Shown here in pieces: positions 1 to 13,886 of a stretch of DNA of 64,000 nt. The stretch comes from Liolophura sinensis. Lineage: Eukaryota; Mollusca; Polyplacophora; Chitonida; Chitonidae. Within the stretch, counting starts at the first letter, position 1. Every line of letters starts with the position of its first letter. Both the position numbers and the translations under genes were made by a program. Where the stretch lies: assembly GCF_032854445.1 (NCBI RefSeq), contig NC_088295.1, positions 3,476,501 to 3,540,500 of the forward strand, written 5' to 3'. The notes beneath the pieces were generated by a model. That model saw nothing but the letters and a program-made list of their open reading frames with translations, had not been told where the DNA came from and made no database searches.

Positions 1-287
1 TAAAACTGATTGTGTTTGACATACACTAGATGAAGTACAGTGTTACCCCAGCTTTCATTAGACAAGACTGACATCCTCATAGATAGATACTCCCAAATGA
101 TGGCCCTTTCTCTGCCTCACGCCATTACAAATTACCAGCTCTACTCGCACAGCATGCCACTTTGAGTTTCACCTGGCAAAAGTCGGGGAATGTAAATAGA
201 AGCGTAACCTCCTATCATACTCTAAACAGCAAACATTGTATTTCAAAATTTATGTGTCAGAAATCCTGCTTCTCTGCATGTACATAC

Positions 288-3200
288 ATCCCCAATCATG
301 ACAGCCTTGTCAATGGAAACTCCTAATTCATCCAAAGCTGAGGTAAAAAATGAGGCCTCTGGTTTCCCCACAACTTCTGCAGTGACACCAGCAGCATACT
401 CAAGTCCTGCCACAAATGGTCCTAAAGTCACAAGAAAACACTTCATCTCGCTTAATAATATCAATGAAAGACCGCAGAACAATGGCCAACTTACAAGACC
501 TAGCATATTGTGTAACTACTGCGTAATTTGTGGAAATGTTGATTTTACCTGAAACTTAACAACATAGTTTATTTAGTAACAAGGATCACCTAAAAAGAAT
601 GCTTGGAATCTGTTGTCAGAATTCAAGTGCAAAACCAATTAAGCCAGCAAGAATAACCCCTTTACATTCTGTATTTCTGTTTTCCTTATTTTGCCTCGAT
701 AATCATCAGAAATAAAAAAGAAAATATTTGAGCATTACTGACAAACCTGGCCCAAGGGCTAGTCCATCAGATCTCCTGTAGTATCTTGCCTTATGAATGC
801 CAATGAGAGGTGCTCCTGTTAGAAGTAGCCTGAAACACAAGATGCATGTCACTGATGATAACACCCTATCCCATGGTCAACAGGAGCCTAACACATGAGG
901 TACATGTCACTGATGATAAAACCCTATCCCATGGTCAACAGGAGCCTAACACATGAGGTACATGTTACTGATGATAACACCCTAGTCCACAGTCAACAGG
1001 AGCTTAACACATGAGGTATATGTCACTGATGATAACACCCTAGTCCACTGTCAACAGGAGCTTAACACATGAGGTACATGTCACTGATGATAAAACCCTA
1101 TCCCACAGTCAACAGGAGCCTAACACACGAGGTACATGTTACTGATGATAACACCCTAGTCCATAGTCAACAGGAGCCTAACACACGAGGTACATGTTAC
1201 TGATGATAACACCCTATCCCACAGTCAACAGAAGCCCAACACATGAGGTACATGTCACTGATGATAATACCCTAGTCCACAGTCAACAGGAGTGTAACAC
1301 ATGAGGTACATGTCACTGATGATAATACCCTAGTCCACAGTCAACAGGAGTGTAACACATGAGGTACATGTCACTGATGATAACACCCTATCCCACAGTC
1401 AACAGGAGCCTAACACACGGGGTACATGTTACTGATGATAACACCCTAGTCCACAGTCAACAGGAGCCTAACACATGAGTCAACAGGAGTCTAACACACG
1501 AGGTACATCTCACTGATGATAACACCCTATCCCATGGTTAACAGGAGCCTAACACAAGAGGTACATGTTACTGATGATAACACCCTAGTCCATAGTCAAC
1601 AGGAGCCTAACACATGAGGTACATATCACTGATGATAACACCCTAGTCAACAGGAGCCTAACACATGAGGTATATGTCACTCATGATAACACCCTAGTCC
1701 ACAGTCAACAGGAGCCTAACACATGAGGTACATGTCACTGATGATAACACCCTATCCCATGGTCAACAGAAGCCTGAAACATGAGGTACATGTCACTGAT
1801 GATAACACCCTATTCCATGGTCAACAGGAGCCTAACACACGAGGTACATGTTACTGATGATAACACCCTATCCCATGGTCAACAGGAGCCTAACACATGA
1901 GGTACATGTTACTGATGATAACACCCTAGTCCACAGTCAACAGGAGCGTAACACACGACGTACATGTCACTGATGATAACACCCTAGTCCACAGTCAACA
2001 GGAGCCTAACACATGAGGTACACGTCACTGATGATAACACCCTAGTCCACAGTCAACAGGAGCTTAACACATGAGGTACATGTCACTGATGATAACACCC
2101 TATCCCATGGTCAACAGGAGCCTAACACACGAGGTACATGTCACTGATGATAATACCCTAGTCCACAGTCAACAGGAGCCTAACACATGAGTCAACAGGA
2201 GCCTAACACACGAGGTACGTGTCACTGATGATAACACCCTAGTCCACAGTCAACAGGAGCCTAACACATGAGGTACATGTCACTGATGATAACACCCTAT
2301 CCGATGGTTAACAGGAGCCTGAAACATGAGGTACATGTTACTGATGATAACACCCTAGTCCACAGTCAACAGGAGCCTAACACACGAGGTACGTGTCACT
2401 GATGATATCACCCTAGTCCACAGTCAACAGGAGCTTAACACATGAGGTACATCTCACTGATGATAACACCCTATCCCATGGTCAACAGGAGCCTAACACA
2501 CGAGGTACATGTTACTGATGATAACACCCTATCCCATGGTCAACAGGAGCCTAACACATGAGGTACATCTCACTGATGATAACACCCTATCTGATGGTCA
2601 ACAGAGGCCTAACACATGAGGTACATGTCACTGATGATAACACCCTATCCGATGGTCAAAAGAGGCCTAACACATGAGGTACATGTCACTTATGATAACA
2701 CCCTATCCCACAGTCAACAGGAGCCTGAAACATGAGGTACATGTTACTGATGATAACACCCTAGTCCACAGTCAACAGGAGCCTAACACACGAGGTACGT
2801 GTCACTGATGATAACACCCTAGTCCACAGTCAACAGGAGCCTAACACATCAGGTACATGTCACTGATGATAACACCCTATCCCATGGTCAACAGGAGCCT
2901 AACACACGAGGTACATGTCACTGATGATAATACCCTAGTCCACAGTCAACAGGAGCTTAACACATGAGGTACATGTCACTGATGATAACACCCTATCCCA
3001 TGGTCAACAGGAGCCTAACACATGAGGTACATGTCACTGATGATAACACCCTATCCCATGGTTAACAAGAGCCTAACACACGAGGTACATGTCACTGATG
3101 ATAACACCCTAGTCCACAGTCAACAGGAGCCTAACACATGAGGTACATGTCACTGATGATATCACCCTATCCCAAGGTCAACAGGAGCCTAACACACGAG

Positions 3201-6200
3201 GTACATGTCACTGATGATAACACCCTATCCCATGGTCAACAGGAGCCTAACACATGAGGTACATGTTACTGATGATAACACCCTAGTCCACAGTCAACAG
3301 GAGCCTAACACATGAGGTACATGTTACTGATGATAACACCCTATCCCACAGTCAACAGGAGCCTAACACACGAGGTACATGTTACTGATGATCACACCCT
3401 ATCCCATGGTCAACAGGAGCCTAACACATGAGGTACATGTTACTGATGATAACACCCTAGTCCACAGTTAACAGGAGCCTAACACAGGAGGTACGTGTCA
3501 CTGATGATAACACCCTAGTCCACAGTCAACAGGAGCCTAACACATGAGGTACATGTCACTGATGATAACACCCTAGTCCACAGTCAACAGGAGCCTAACA
3601 CATGAGGTACATGTCACTGATGATAACACCCTATCCCATGGTCAACAGGAGCCTAACACATGAGGTACATGTTACTGATGATAACACCCTAGTCCACAGT
3701 CAACAGGAGCCTAACACATGAGGTACATGTCACTGATGATAACACCCTAGTCCACAGTCAACAGGAGCCTAACACATGAGGTACATGTCACTGATGATAA
3801 CACCCTATCCCATGGTCAACAGGAGCCTAACACATGAGGTACATGTCACTGATGATAACACCCTAGTCCACAGTCAACTGGAGCTTAACACACGAGGTAC
3901 ATGTCACTGATGATAATACCCTAGTCCACAGTCAACAGGAGCCTAACACATGAGTCAACAGGAGCCTAACACACGAGGTACGTGTCACTGATGATAACAC
4001 CCTAGTCCACAGTCAACAGGAGCCTAACACATGAGGTACATGTCACTGATGATAACACCCTATCCCATGGTTAACAGGAGCCTGAAACATGAGGTACATG
4101 TTACTGATGATAACACCCTAGTCCACAGTCAACAGGAGCCTAGCACACAAGGTACGTGTCACTGATGATAACACCCTATCCCACAGTCAACAGGAGCCTA
4201 ACACACGAGGTACATCTCACTGATGATAACACCCTATCCCATGGTCAACAGAAGCCTAACAGACGAGGTACATGTTACTGATGATAACACCCTAGTCCAC
4301 AGTCAACAGGAGCTTAACACACGAGGTACATGTCACTGATGATAATACCCTAGTCCACAGTCAACAGGAGCCTAACACATGAGTCAACAGGAGCCTAACA
4401 CACGAGGTACGTGTCACTGATGATAACACCCTAGTCCACAGTCAACAGGAGCCTAACACATGAGTCAACAGGAGCCTAACACATGAGGTACATGTCACTG
4501 ATGATAACACCCTATCCCAAGGTCAACAGGAGCCTAACACATGAGGTACATGTCACTGATGATAACACCCTATCCCATGGTTAACAGGAGCCTAACACAT
4601 GAGGTACATGTCACTGATGATAACACCCTAGTCAACAGGAGCCTAACACATGAGGTATATGTCACTCATGATAACACCCTAGTCCACAGTCAACAGGAGC
4701 CTAACACATGAGGTACATGTCACTGATGATAACACCCTATCCCAAGGTCAACAGGAGCCTAACACATGAGGTACATGTCACTGATGATAATACCCTAGTC
4801 CAAGGTCAACAGGAGCCTAACACATGAGGTACATCTCACTGATGATAACACCCTATCCCATGGTCAACAGGAGCCTGAAACATGAGGTACATGTTACTGA
4901 TGATAAAACCCTAGTCCACAGTCAACAGGAGCTTAAATCACGAGGTACATGTCACTGATGATAACACCCTAGTCCACAGTCAACAGGAGCCTAACACACC
5001 CTATCCCACGGTCAACAGAAGCCTGAAACATGAGGTACATGTCACTGATGATAACACCCTAGTCCATGGTCAACAGGAGCCTGAAACATGAAGTACATGT
5101 CACTGATGATAACACCCTAGTCCACAGTCAACAGGAGCCTAACACACGAGGTACATGTTACTGATGATAACACCCTAATCCATGGTCAACAGGAGCCTGA
5201 AACATGAGGTACATGTCACTGATGATAACACCCTAGTCCACAGTCAACAGGAGCCTAACACATGAGGTACATGTCACTGATGATAAAACCCTATCCCATG
5301 GTCAACAGAAGCCTGAAACATCCGGTACATGTCACTGATGATAACACCCTATCCCATGGTCAACAGGAGCCTAACACACGAGGTACATGTTACTGATGAT
5401 AACACCCTAGTCCACAGTCAACATGAGCCTAACACACGAGGTGCATGTCAGTGATGATAATACCATTCCCTGTGGTCAACAGAAGCCTGAAACATGAGGT
5501 ACATGTCACAGATGATGATACCATTCTCCGTGGTCAACAGAAGCCTGAAACATGAGGTATGTGTCACAGATGATGATACCATTCCTTGTGTCACAGATGA
5601 TAATACCATTTTTCATGGTCAACACAAGCCTGAAACATGAGATATGTGTCACTGAAGCCTGAAACAGGAGGTATGTGTCACTGATGATAATACCATTCTC
5701 TGTGGTCAACAGAAGCCTGAAACATGAGGTATCCACTGTCAACAGGAGCTTAACACATGAGGTACATGTCACTGATGATAAAACCCTATCCCACAGTCAA
5801 CAGGAGCCTAACACACGAGGTACATGTTACTGATGATAACACCCTAGTCCATAGTCAACAGGAGCCTAACACACGAGGTACATGTTACTGATGATAACAC
5901 CCTATCCCACAGTCAACAGAAGCCCAACACATGAGGTACATGTCACTGATGATAACACCCTATCCCATGGTCAACAGGAGCCTAACACATGAGGTACATG
6001 TTACTGATGATAACACCCTAGTCCACAGTCAACAGGAGCGTAACACACGACGTACATGTCACTGATGATAACACCCTAGTCCACAGTCAACAGGAGCCTA
6101 ACACATGAGGTACACGTCACTGATGATAATACCCTAGTCCACAGTCAACAGGAGCTTAACACATGAGGTACATGTCACTGATGATAACACCCTATCCCAT

Positions 6201-9200
6201 GGTCAACAGGAGCCTAACACACGAGGTACATGTCACTGATGATAATACCCTAGTCCACAGTCAACAGGAGCCTAACACATGAGTCAACAGGAGCCTAACA
6301 CACGAGGTACGTGTCACTGATGATAACACCCTAGTCCACAGTCAACAGGAGCCTAACACATGAGGTACATGTCACTGATGATAACACCCTATCCCATGGT
6401 CAACAGGAGCCTAACACATGAGGTACATGTTACTGATGATAACACCCTAGTCCATGGTCAACAGGAGCCTAACACATGAGGTACATCTCACTGATGATAA
6501 CACCCTATCCGATGGTCAACAGAGGCCTAACACATGAGGTACATGTCACTGATGATAACACCCTATCCCACAGTCAACAGGAGCCTAACACATGAGGTAC
6601 ATGTTACTGATGATAACACCCTATCCCACAGTCAACAGGAGCCCAACACATGAGGTACATGTTACTGATGATAACACCCTATCCCATGGTCAACAGGAGC
6701 CTAACACACGAGGTACATGTCACTGATGATAATACCCTAGTCCACAGTCAACAGGAGCTTAACACATGAGGTACATGTCACTGATGATAACACCCTATCC
6801 CATGGTCAACAGGAGCCTAACACATGAGGTACATGTCACTGATGATAACACCCTATCCCATGGTTAACAAGAGCCTAACACACGAGGTACATGTCACTGA
6901 TGATAACACCCTAGTCCACAGTCAACAGGAGCCTAACACATGAGGTACATGTCACTGATGATAACACCCTATCCCATGGTCAACAGGAGCCTAACACACG
7001 AGGTACATGTCACTGATGATAACACCCTATCCCATGGTCAACAGGAGCCTAACACATGAGGTACATGTTACTGATGATAACACCCTAGTCCACAGTCAAC
7101 AGGAGCCTAACACATGAGGTACATGTTACTGATGATAACACCCTATCCCACAGTCAACAGGAGCCTAACACACGAGGTACATGTTACTGATGATCACACC
7201 CTATCCCATGGTCAACAGGAGCCTAACACATGAGGTACATGTCACTGATGATAACACCCTAGTCCACAGTCAACAGGAGCCTAACACATGAGGTACATGT
7301 TACTGATGATAACACCCTAGTCCACAGTCAACAGGAGCGTAACACATGAGGTACATGTCACTGATGATAACACCCTAGTCCACAGTCAACAGGAGCCTAA
7401 CACATGAGGTACATGTCACTGATGATAACACCCTATCCCATGGTCAACAGGAGCCTAACACATGAGGTACATGTCACTGATGATAACACCCTAGTCCACA
7501 GTCAACTGGAGCTTAACACACGAGGTACATGTCACTGATGATAATACCCTAGTCCACAGTCAACAGGAGCCTAACACATGAGTCAACAGGAGCCTAACAC
7601 ACGAGGTACGTGTCACTGATGATAACACCCTAGTCCACAGTCAACAGGAGCCTAACACATGAGGTACATGTCACTGATGATAACACCCTATCCCATGGTT
7701 AACAGGAGCCTGAAACATGAGGTACATGTTACTGATGATAACACCCTAGTCCACAGTCAACAGGACCCTAGCACACAAGGTACGTGTCACTGATGATAAC
7801 ACCCTATCCCACAGTCAACAGGAGCCTAACACACGAGGTACATCTCACTGATGATAACACCCTATCCCATGGTCAACAGAAGCCTAACACACGAGGTACA
7901 TGTTACTGATGATAACACCCTAGTCCACAGTCAACAGGAGCTTAACACACGAGGTACATGTCACTGATGATAATACCCTAGTCCACAGTCAACAGGAGCC
8001 TAACACATGAGTCAACAGGAGCCTAACACACGAGGTACGTGTCACTGATGATAACACCCTAGTCCACAGTCAACAGGAGCCTAACACATGAGTCAACAGG
8101 AGCCTAACACATGAGGTACATGTCACTGATGATAACACCCTATCCCAAGGTCAACAGGAGCCTAACACATGAGGTACATGTCACTGATGATAACACCCTA
8201 TCCCATGGTTAACAGGAGCCTAACACATGAGGTACATGTCACTGATGATAACACCCTAGTCAACAGGAGCCTAACACATGAGGTATATGTCACTCATGAT
8301 AACACCCTAGTCCACAGTCAACAGGAGTGTAACACATGAGGTACATGTCACTGATGATAACACCCTATCCCAAGGTCAACAGGAGCCTAACACATGAGGT
8401 ACATGTCACTGATGATAATACCCTAGTCCAAGGTCAACAGGAGCCTAACACATGAGGTACATCTCACTGATGATAACACCCTATCCCATGGTCAACAGGA
8501 GCCTGAAACATGAGGTACATGTTACTGATGATAACACCCTAGTCCACAGTCAACAGGAGCTTAAAACACGAGGTACATGTCACTGATGATAACACCCTAG
8601 TCCACAGTCAACAGGAGCCTAACACACCCTATCCCACGGTCAACAGAAGCCTGAAACATGAGGTACATGTCACTGATGATAACACCCTAGTCCATGGTCA
8701 ACAGGAGCCTGAAACATGAAGTACATGTCACTGATGATAACACCCTAGTCCACAGTCAACAGGAGCCTAACACACGAGGTACATGTTACTGATGATAACA
8801 CCCTAATCCATGGTCAACAGGAGCCTGAAACATGAGGTACATGTCACTGATGATAACACCCTAGTCCACAGTCAACAGGAGCCTAACACATGAGGTACAT
8901 GTCACTGATGATAAAACCCTATCCCATGGTCAACAGAAGCCTGAAACATCCGGTACATGTCACTGATGATAACACCCTATCCCATGGTCAACAGGAGCCT
9001 AACACACGAGGTACATGTTACTGATGATAACACCCTAGTCCACAGTCAACATGAGCCTAACACACGAGGTGCATGTCAGTGATGATAATACCATTCCCTG
9101 TGGTCAACAGAAGCCTGAAACATGAGGTACATGTCACAGATGATGATACCATTCTCCGTGGTCAACAGAAGCCTGAAACATGAGGTATGTGTCACAGATG

Positions 9201-12200
9201 ATGATACCATTCCTTGTGGTCAACAGAAGCTTGTAACATGAGTCATGTGTCACAGATGATAATACCATTTTTCATGGTCAACACAAGCCTGAAACATGAG
9301 ATATGTGTCACTGAAGCCTGAAACAGGAGGTATGTGTCACTGATGATAATACCATTCTCTGTGGTCAACAGAAGCCTGAAACATGAGGTATGTGTCACAG
9401 ATGATGATACCATTTTCCATGGTCAACAGAAGCCTGAAACATGAGATATGTGTCACTGAAGCCTGAAACAGGAGGTATGTGTCACTGATGATAATACCAT
9501 TCTCCGTGGTCAACAGAAGCCTGAAACATGAGGTATGTGTCACAGATGATAATACCATTGTCCATGGTCAACAGAAGCCTGAAACATAAGGTACGTGTCA
9601 CAGATGTTGATACCATTCCTCGTGGTCAACAGAAGCCTGAAATAGGAGGTATGTGTCACAGATGATGATACCACTCTCCATGGTCAACAGAAGCCTGAGA
9701 CATGAGATATGTGTCACTGAAGCCTGAAACAGGAGGTATGTGTCACTGATGATAATACCATTCTCTGTGGTCAACAGAAGCCTGAAACATGAGGTATGTG
9801 TCACAGATGATAATACCATTTTCCATGGTCAACAGAAGCCTGAAACATGAGATATGTGTCACTGAAGCCTGAAACAGGAGGTATGTGTCACTGATGATAA
9901 TACCATTCTCTGTGGTCAACAGAAGCCTGAAACATGAGGTATGTGTCACTGATAATGATACCATTCTCCATGATTGTTGTGTAATCCCGTACTCAAGAAT
10001 CCTTCACTTACATGATGGCAGCTAGTTTTATAGCATCTATAACTGCTCCTTGTAGCTGTACTGTAACTACTGGATGTGTGCAGCTACCCAGCACTCTGCA
10101 CAGCATCCACCTTTACAGGGAGATAACTCCTGAGGTAAACTATGCATGACAATCCACACATTCAATTTCTACAACTAACAACAGATGCTAAAGCACACAC
10201 TATGCAGATAGTTTGCAAGTAGTTGTTGATTTTTGTATTTTTTTTTATTATTTTTACTTTATGTAGACTTGTTTGGAGCATAATTTTGGCATTTTCACTA
10301 CAATGTTTTCTCTTCCAGTTTTATCTGTGTTGAGATTAGCTACCAATTGTTTCATTTTCTTACCCTACAATTCCTCTTAACTTATTTAAAAAGTAAAAAT
10401 CAGAGAAAATTATTCCATCTGGCTACCTCATGCAAGCTATGTGATATAAAACCATCAACAAGAGATCTCACCGAAAAGCCTTGTTCATCTGCGAGTAGTT
10501 GAACTGACTGGGTGCTAATCCAACGACAACAGCATTGGGGGTGTCCTGAGCCACACCTTTGGAGATACAACAATAAAGTACCAGCATGAAAATTGTGAAC
10601 ATGAATTACAGAAATGGACTCACAAAATATTGTTTCTTAACCACAATAAAATAAGTCTAATACTCTTGAGTATTAGAGTATACTACGTGTATATCTAATT
10701 GGTTTGAATGTATACATGCATATGAAATAATACATCAATAGTGCATTGCAGGATGGGATATCAGGACGGGATATCAGGAATTGTCAGCTCCAGAGAAGTG
10801 ATGTTCAATGAGTCCCTGAATTTGTATGTCATTGCTCAGCTAGACATCATTTGGATGTTTACTTTACCAATAAGCAGACATTAGAGAGCAAGCAAAGGGA
10901 TATCACTGCTGTAGAGGAAATACATGTGATTGCTGGACATTAGCACAAGATCGATGGCTTTTGCCTTGTGAATATGAGAAATTATTATACAAGCGGAATG
11001 TTGCTTTGCTTGAGTGCGTTATTGGTGTACATCACGTTTTGCAGATGATCATTTGACTGTGTACTGACTATTGGAAACCAAGCATCTCCATGAGAAACAA
11101 TAATATGTAATGACGAATGATGTATAATTATGAATATGTATAATTATTGTATCATAAACGCAATCTTATGATTGACTAGAGTCTAGACGTCATGGCTCAT
11201 GTTGATGTGCAGAAAACAATCCGTGTACGAAAGCCAACAATATAGGCAATTTTCATGTAAACATTCACTTTAATGATTCGTGTAGAATACCGTTCAGAGC
11301 AAAACCTCATATTTACAATCAAAATACTCTTTTGTTTTCTAGAAGAATACATGTGAGTTATTTGAACAATGATGTTAAGAATTACAAAGATGTCTGCATG
11401 GCCTAGTGATTAGCATGCTTGCACAACTCAATAACCCTGGAGCCTCTCACCAATTTTTCCTTCCCATCACCATCGTGTAAGTTACATATTCTCTGTTAAG
11501 TCTGGAGTAAAACTTCAATCAAATAAATAGATAAATAAACACGAGTTACCAACAAAATCTTCTTTGGCCGTGTCCTCTAGCAGCAGCATAGGTTGGAGTT
11601 TCCTATGCTCTACAAGGCACCTGGCAGCTGTTAGTGAAGTGAAAATCTCTTCAGGTTTAATATCAAAGCCCAGTCCGTGTAGTCTCTCCACCAAATGTTG
11701 CTTACACTCTTTTGTTGTATTGGTTACAAACTTGATCTTGATCTCTGACTTTCTTAATCTGAAAGTGAACAGATATCCAGTGAATTATCTTCATGTACAA
11801 CAGTAACAAGAAAACATCAATGTAAAAAAGATCAGTATACATGTAGCAATAATGGGACATCCAGTCTGTGTATATTCCATCCATACATGTAGCAACAATG
11901 GGACATCCAGTCTGTGAATATTCCGTCCATACATGTAGCAATAATGGGACAACCAGTCTGTGTATATTCCATCCATACATGTAGCAATAATGGGACAACC
12001 AGTCTGTGTATATTCCGTCCATACATGTAGCAATAATGGGACAACCAGTCTGTGTATATTCTGTCCATACATGTAGCAATAATGGGACAACCAGTCTGTG
12101 TATATTCAATCCATACATCATAATCATGATAAAACAACATATACCATTAGGTCAACCTTTTAGTTACAGACCTAACTATTCTCATCTCAGGTGTACAATT

Positions 12201-13069
12201 TAGTTACAGACCTAACTATTCTCACCTCAGGTGTACAATTTAGTTACAGACCTAACTATTCTCACCTCAGGTGTACAATTTAGTTACAGACCTAACTATT
12301 CTCACCTCAGGTGTACAATCTAATTATCACGGCCTCTAGGATTTGAGGGAAATGTATCATACATACAGTAAACTTTTGCTTTTTAATTGTTTCTTATCTT
12401 TATGCAATCAAAGAGATCCAGACATAGTACCTTTTGATACACCCAGTATATGCTATGAAATTATATAGTATCACTGTTTTACTGTCACACGCACTGAATG
12501 CCTTTCACTGCAGATCAACCAAGGTGCGTCAAGTATAGTGACAAAGTGGAGGGCGGCTGCTTGATGATCCCTGCTCTGTCGTCATGTTTTCCCCTCTCAT
12601 AACCACTCTAGATCAGCTGAAAACTTCTGACCCACCTATTGATCAAGGTCTTCATAATCAAATGATAACGTTTTTATTGTACCAAGCGGTCAAGATTTAA
12701 TAACATATTTCTATATACCCAGCCCCACTTCCATGAGGAAACTCAACAGTTATCTCCCCCTAGTCCAACCAACTTAAACACCAATGGTTCTATCAACTGC
12801 CATTTATGAATGACGATTGATTTACTTCGTCACGATTTAATGCCTTATAACTGTTCTTCTACACTCTCTTAAGGAAATATTTTATAAGATAATCTTAATA
12901 AAAAAAGTATGAATGGTGCACGCTACAAAAGTAAAGCGCCAACTCAACTGCAGACTCTGGCATTACTGGCCTACCGTTGAAGAGCCTTCACAGATCCCGG
13001 GACTACGGCATCTTCCACGTGCAATGTGCCGCTTAAATCAACCAAGGCAGCTTCTATTTTACTGCTCAT
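288..13069 (-). CDS. HDHD2: HDHD2, HAD-like hydrolase domain-containing protein 2 (3' end outside window)
   Basis: Coding exons in transcript order are 13069-12975, 11758-11550, 10556-10472, 829-747 and 421-288. All have AG/GT borders and phases that join without a break into 202 residues; human HDHD2 is about 259, so the last ~57 lie left of the window. HAD motif I is DLSGT near residue 11, with Ser in place of the second Asp, as in vertebrate HDHD2. Motif II is FVTNTT, the motif III lysine is in VVGKP, and motif IV begins as MIGD at the last border. The cap region includes [19 protein letters not shown] and [12 protein letters not shown]2 is a poorly characterised cytosolic-type phosphatase; similarity here is clearly higher to HDHD2 than to LHPP. 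The start ATG at 13069 opens the conserved N-terminus; an in-frame ATG at 13165 would add 32 residues. Intron 3 (830-10471) is almost entirely a 58-bp tandem array. Confidence 0.93.
830..9972. repeat. 58-bp minisatellite filling HDHD2 intron 3
   Basis: About 155 head-to-tail units of roughly 58 bp, each with GATGATAACACCCTA, then a block reading either AGTCCACAG or TCCCATGG, then GTCAACAGGAGCC and GAGGTACATGT. Two main unit types are intermixed. A third type (ATACCATTCTC, GTCAACAGAAGCCTGAAAC) occupies 5450-5735 and 9080-9972. The first unit overlaps the exon 4 acceptor at 823-832. The array contains a multi-kb internal duplication (see findings). It has no coding significance. Confidence 0.97.
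9973..10471. other. HDHD2 intron 3, unique remainder
   Basis: Non-repetitive, AT-rich intron sequence between the end of the 58-bp array and exon 3. I see no exon, RNA gene or mobile element in it. Confidence 0.7.
10557..11391. other. HDHD2 intron 2, unique sequence
   Basis: AT-rich intron between exons 3 and 2, continuing to 11549 through a SINE copy. There is a short doublet, GGATATCAGGA, near 10755-10775. Nothing else is recognised. Confidence 0.65.
11392..11540 (+). mobile_element. Short tRNA-headed SINE copy, internally deleted
   Basis: It begins with a tRNA-like A-box region (GGCCTAGTGATTAGCATGCT) and includes GGAGCCTCTCACCAA, which is also found in the fuller SINE copies at 42259-42503. 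It ends with AAACTTCAATCAAATAAATA, the same style of A-rich tail. The B-box part is missing or degenerate. It lies in HDHD2 intron 2, opposite to the gene. Confidence 0.65.
11838..12120. repeat. 46-bp minisatellite in HDHD2 intron 1
   Basis: Six units of 46 bp with key blocks ACATGTAGCAATAATGGGAC and CAGTCTGTGTATATTC. Because 46 is not a multiple of 3, the same unit is read in all three frames, which produces overlapping spurious reading frames on the minus strand. It starts about 80 bp upstream (in transcript terms) of the exon 2 acceptor. Confidence 0.93.
12157..12320. repeat. 40-bp minisatellite, four copies
   Basis: Four nearly identical 40-bp units: TTTAGTTACAGACC, then AACTATTCTCACC, then TCAGGTGTACAA. 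Copies start at 12161, 12201, 12241 and 12281. The first unit differs by one base (CTCATC for CTCACC). Read on the HDHD2 sense strand, the later copies contain a donor-like CTGAG|GTGAGA. Confidence 0.95.
12321..12974. other. HDHD2 intron 1, unique part
   Basis: Ordinary intron sequence between the 40-bp array and the exon 1 donor (12973-12974). No repeats or RNA genes recognised. Confidence 0.6.
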
Positions 13070-13886
13070 GGCACGTCTGCCGGGCAGACTTATGGTCAAA
13101 GTACTGTACCAGCTTTTAAAAACTAATAATTTCGATCTGACATCAGTCCAGGCACTCCGGTGCATTTGGCGAAATTGCAGCTGGCGCTCTTCTGTTTCTG
13201 AAGTTAACAAATGAGGCCTTGCAAACAGTGGGGTAAGACGTTCATCAGTTCACGTGGCCATTCACACAGACTGTGATAGGTGGTTCCTGTACGGAAAAGG
13301 TTTGTACCTCACGGATAACTGTACATATATCACTGAGAATGTGCTAAAATTCCAGAGCTTACATTCCTCAGTTAGGTCGTTTATTTTATAACCACCTAAC
13401 CTGTTTCGAATAGGTAACGGAAACTGGTATCTGTATGACTGTTAATTCAGATATAGCCTCGAAAGACTCCAACTCCTTTTCTCATACTCGGCTGGCGTCG
13501 TTGGAGTTTCAACGCTTACAGTGCTAATTTCATACTCAACCAATGTCCAGGCCGACTGTCGTTGTCATCGAACAAGTCTCGTGCAAGTAAAAGACACCAA
13601 CCTAAAACCCTGCTTTCCACACCCACCGCACTGCCACTGTTATGTCCTTAGTCGATTTGGAATAGGGTTAAAACGAAATAGGCAAAGCCTAAGACCGAAC
13701 ATAGTGTGTATCCCTAGGGTATCTATACTGTTTTAGGCAAATTAAAAATAAAATGTTATCTACATTTTACAACAGCCAAAATAGTAAACAAAGAATGTGT
13801 CAAATGTGTATTTGTGTTGTTGCATGAAGAATTAAAAGGAGGGCAACAGGGGAAAAAATAATAATTTTGGAAGTCATTGATTTATC
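13070..13886. promoter_or_regulatory. Divergent HDHD2 / AEN-like upstream region
   Basis: The HDHD2 start codon (13069, minus) and the AEN-like gene (plus) face away from each other, so their 5' ends must lie between about 13.07 and 14.96 kb. No TATA box or CpG-rich core was convincing, and no non-coding first exon could be placed. A shared bidirectional promoter is inferred only from the layout. Confidence 0.35.

Noticed and set aside
830-9972. Array of box C/D snoRNAs in HDHD2 intron 3
   Set aside because: TGATGA and CTGA words occur in every unit on the plus strand, but they overlap each other, the strand is opposite to the host gene, and there is no terminal stem or variable guide region.
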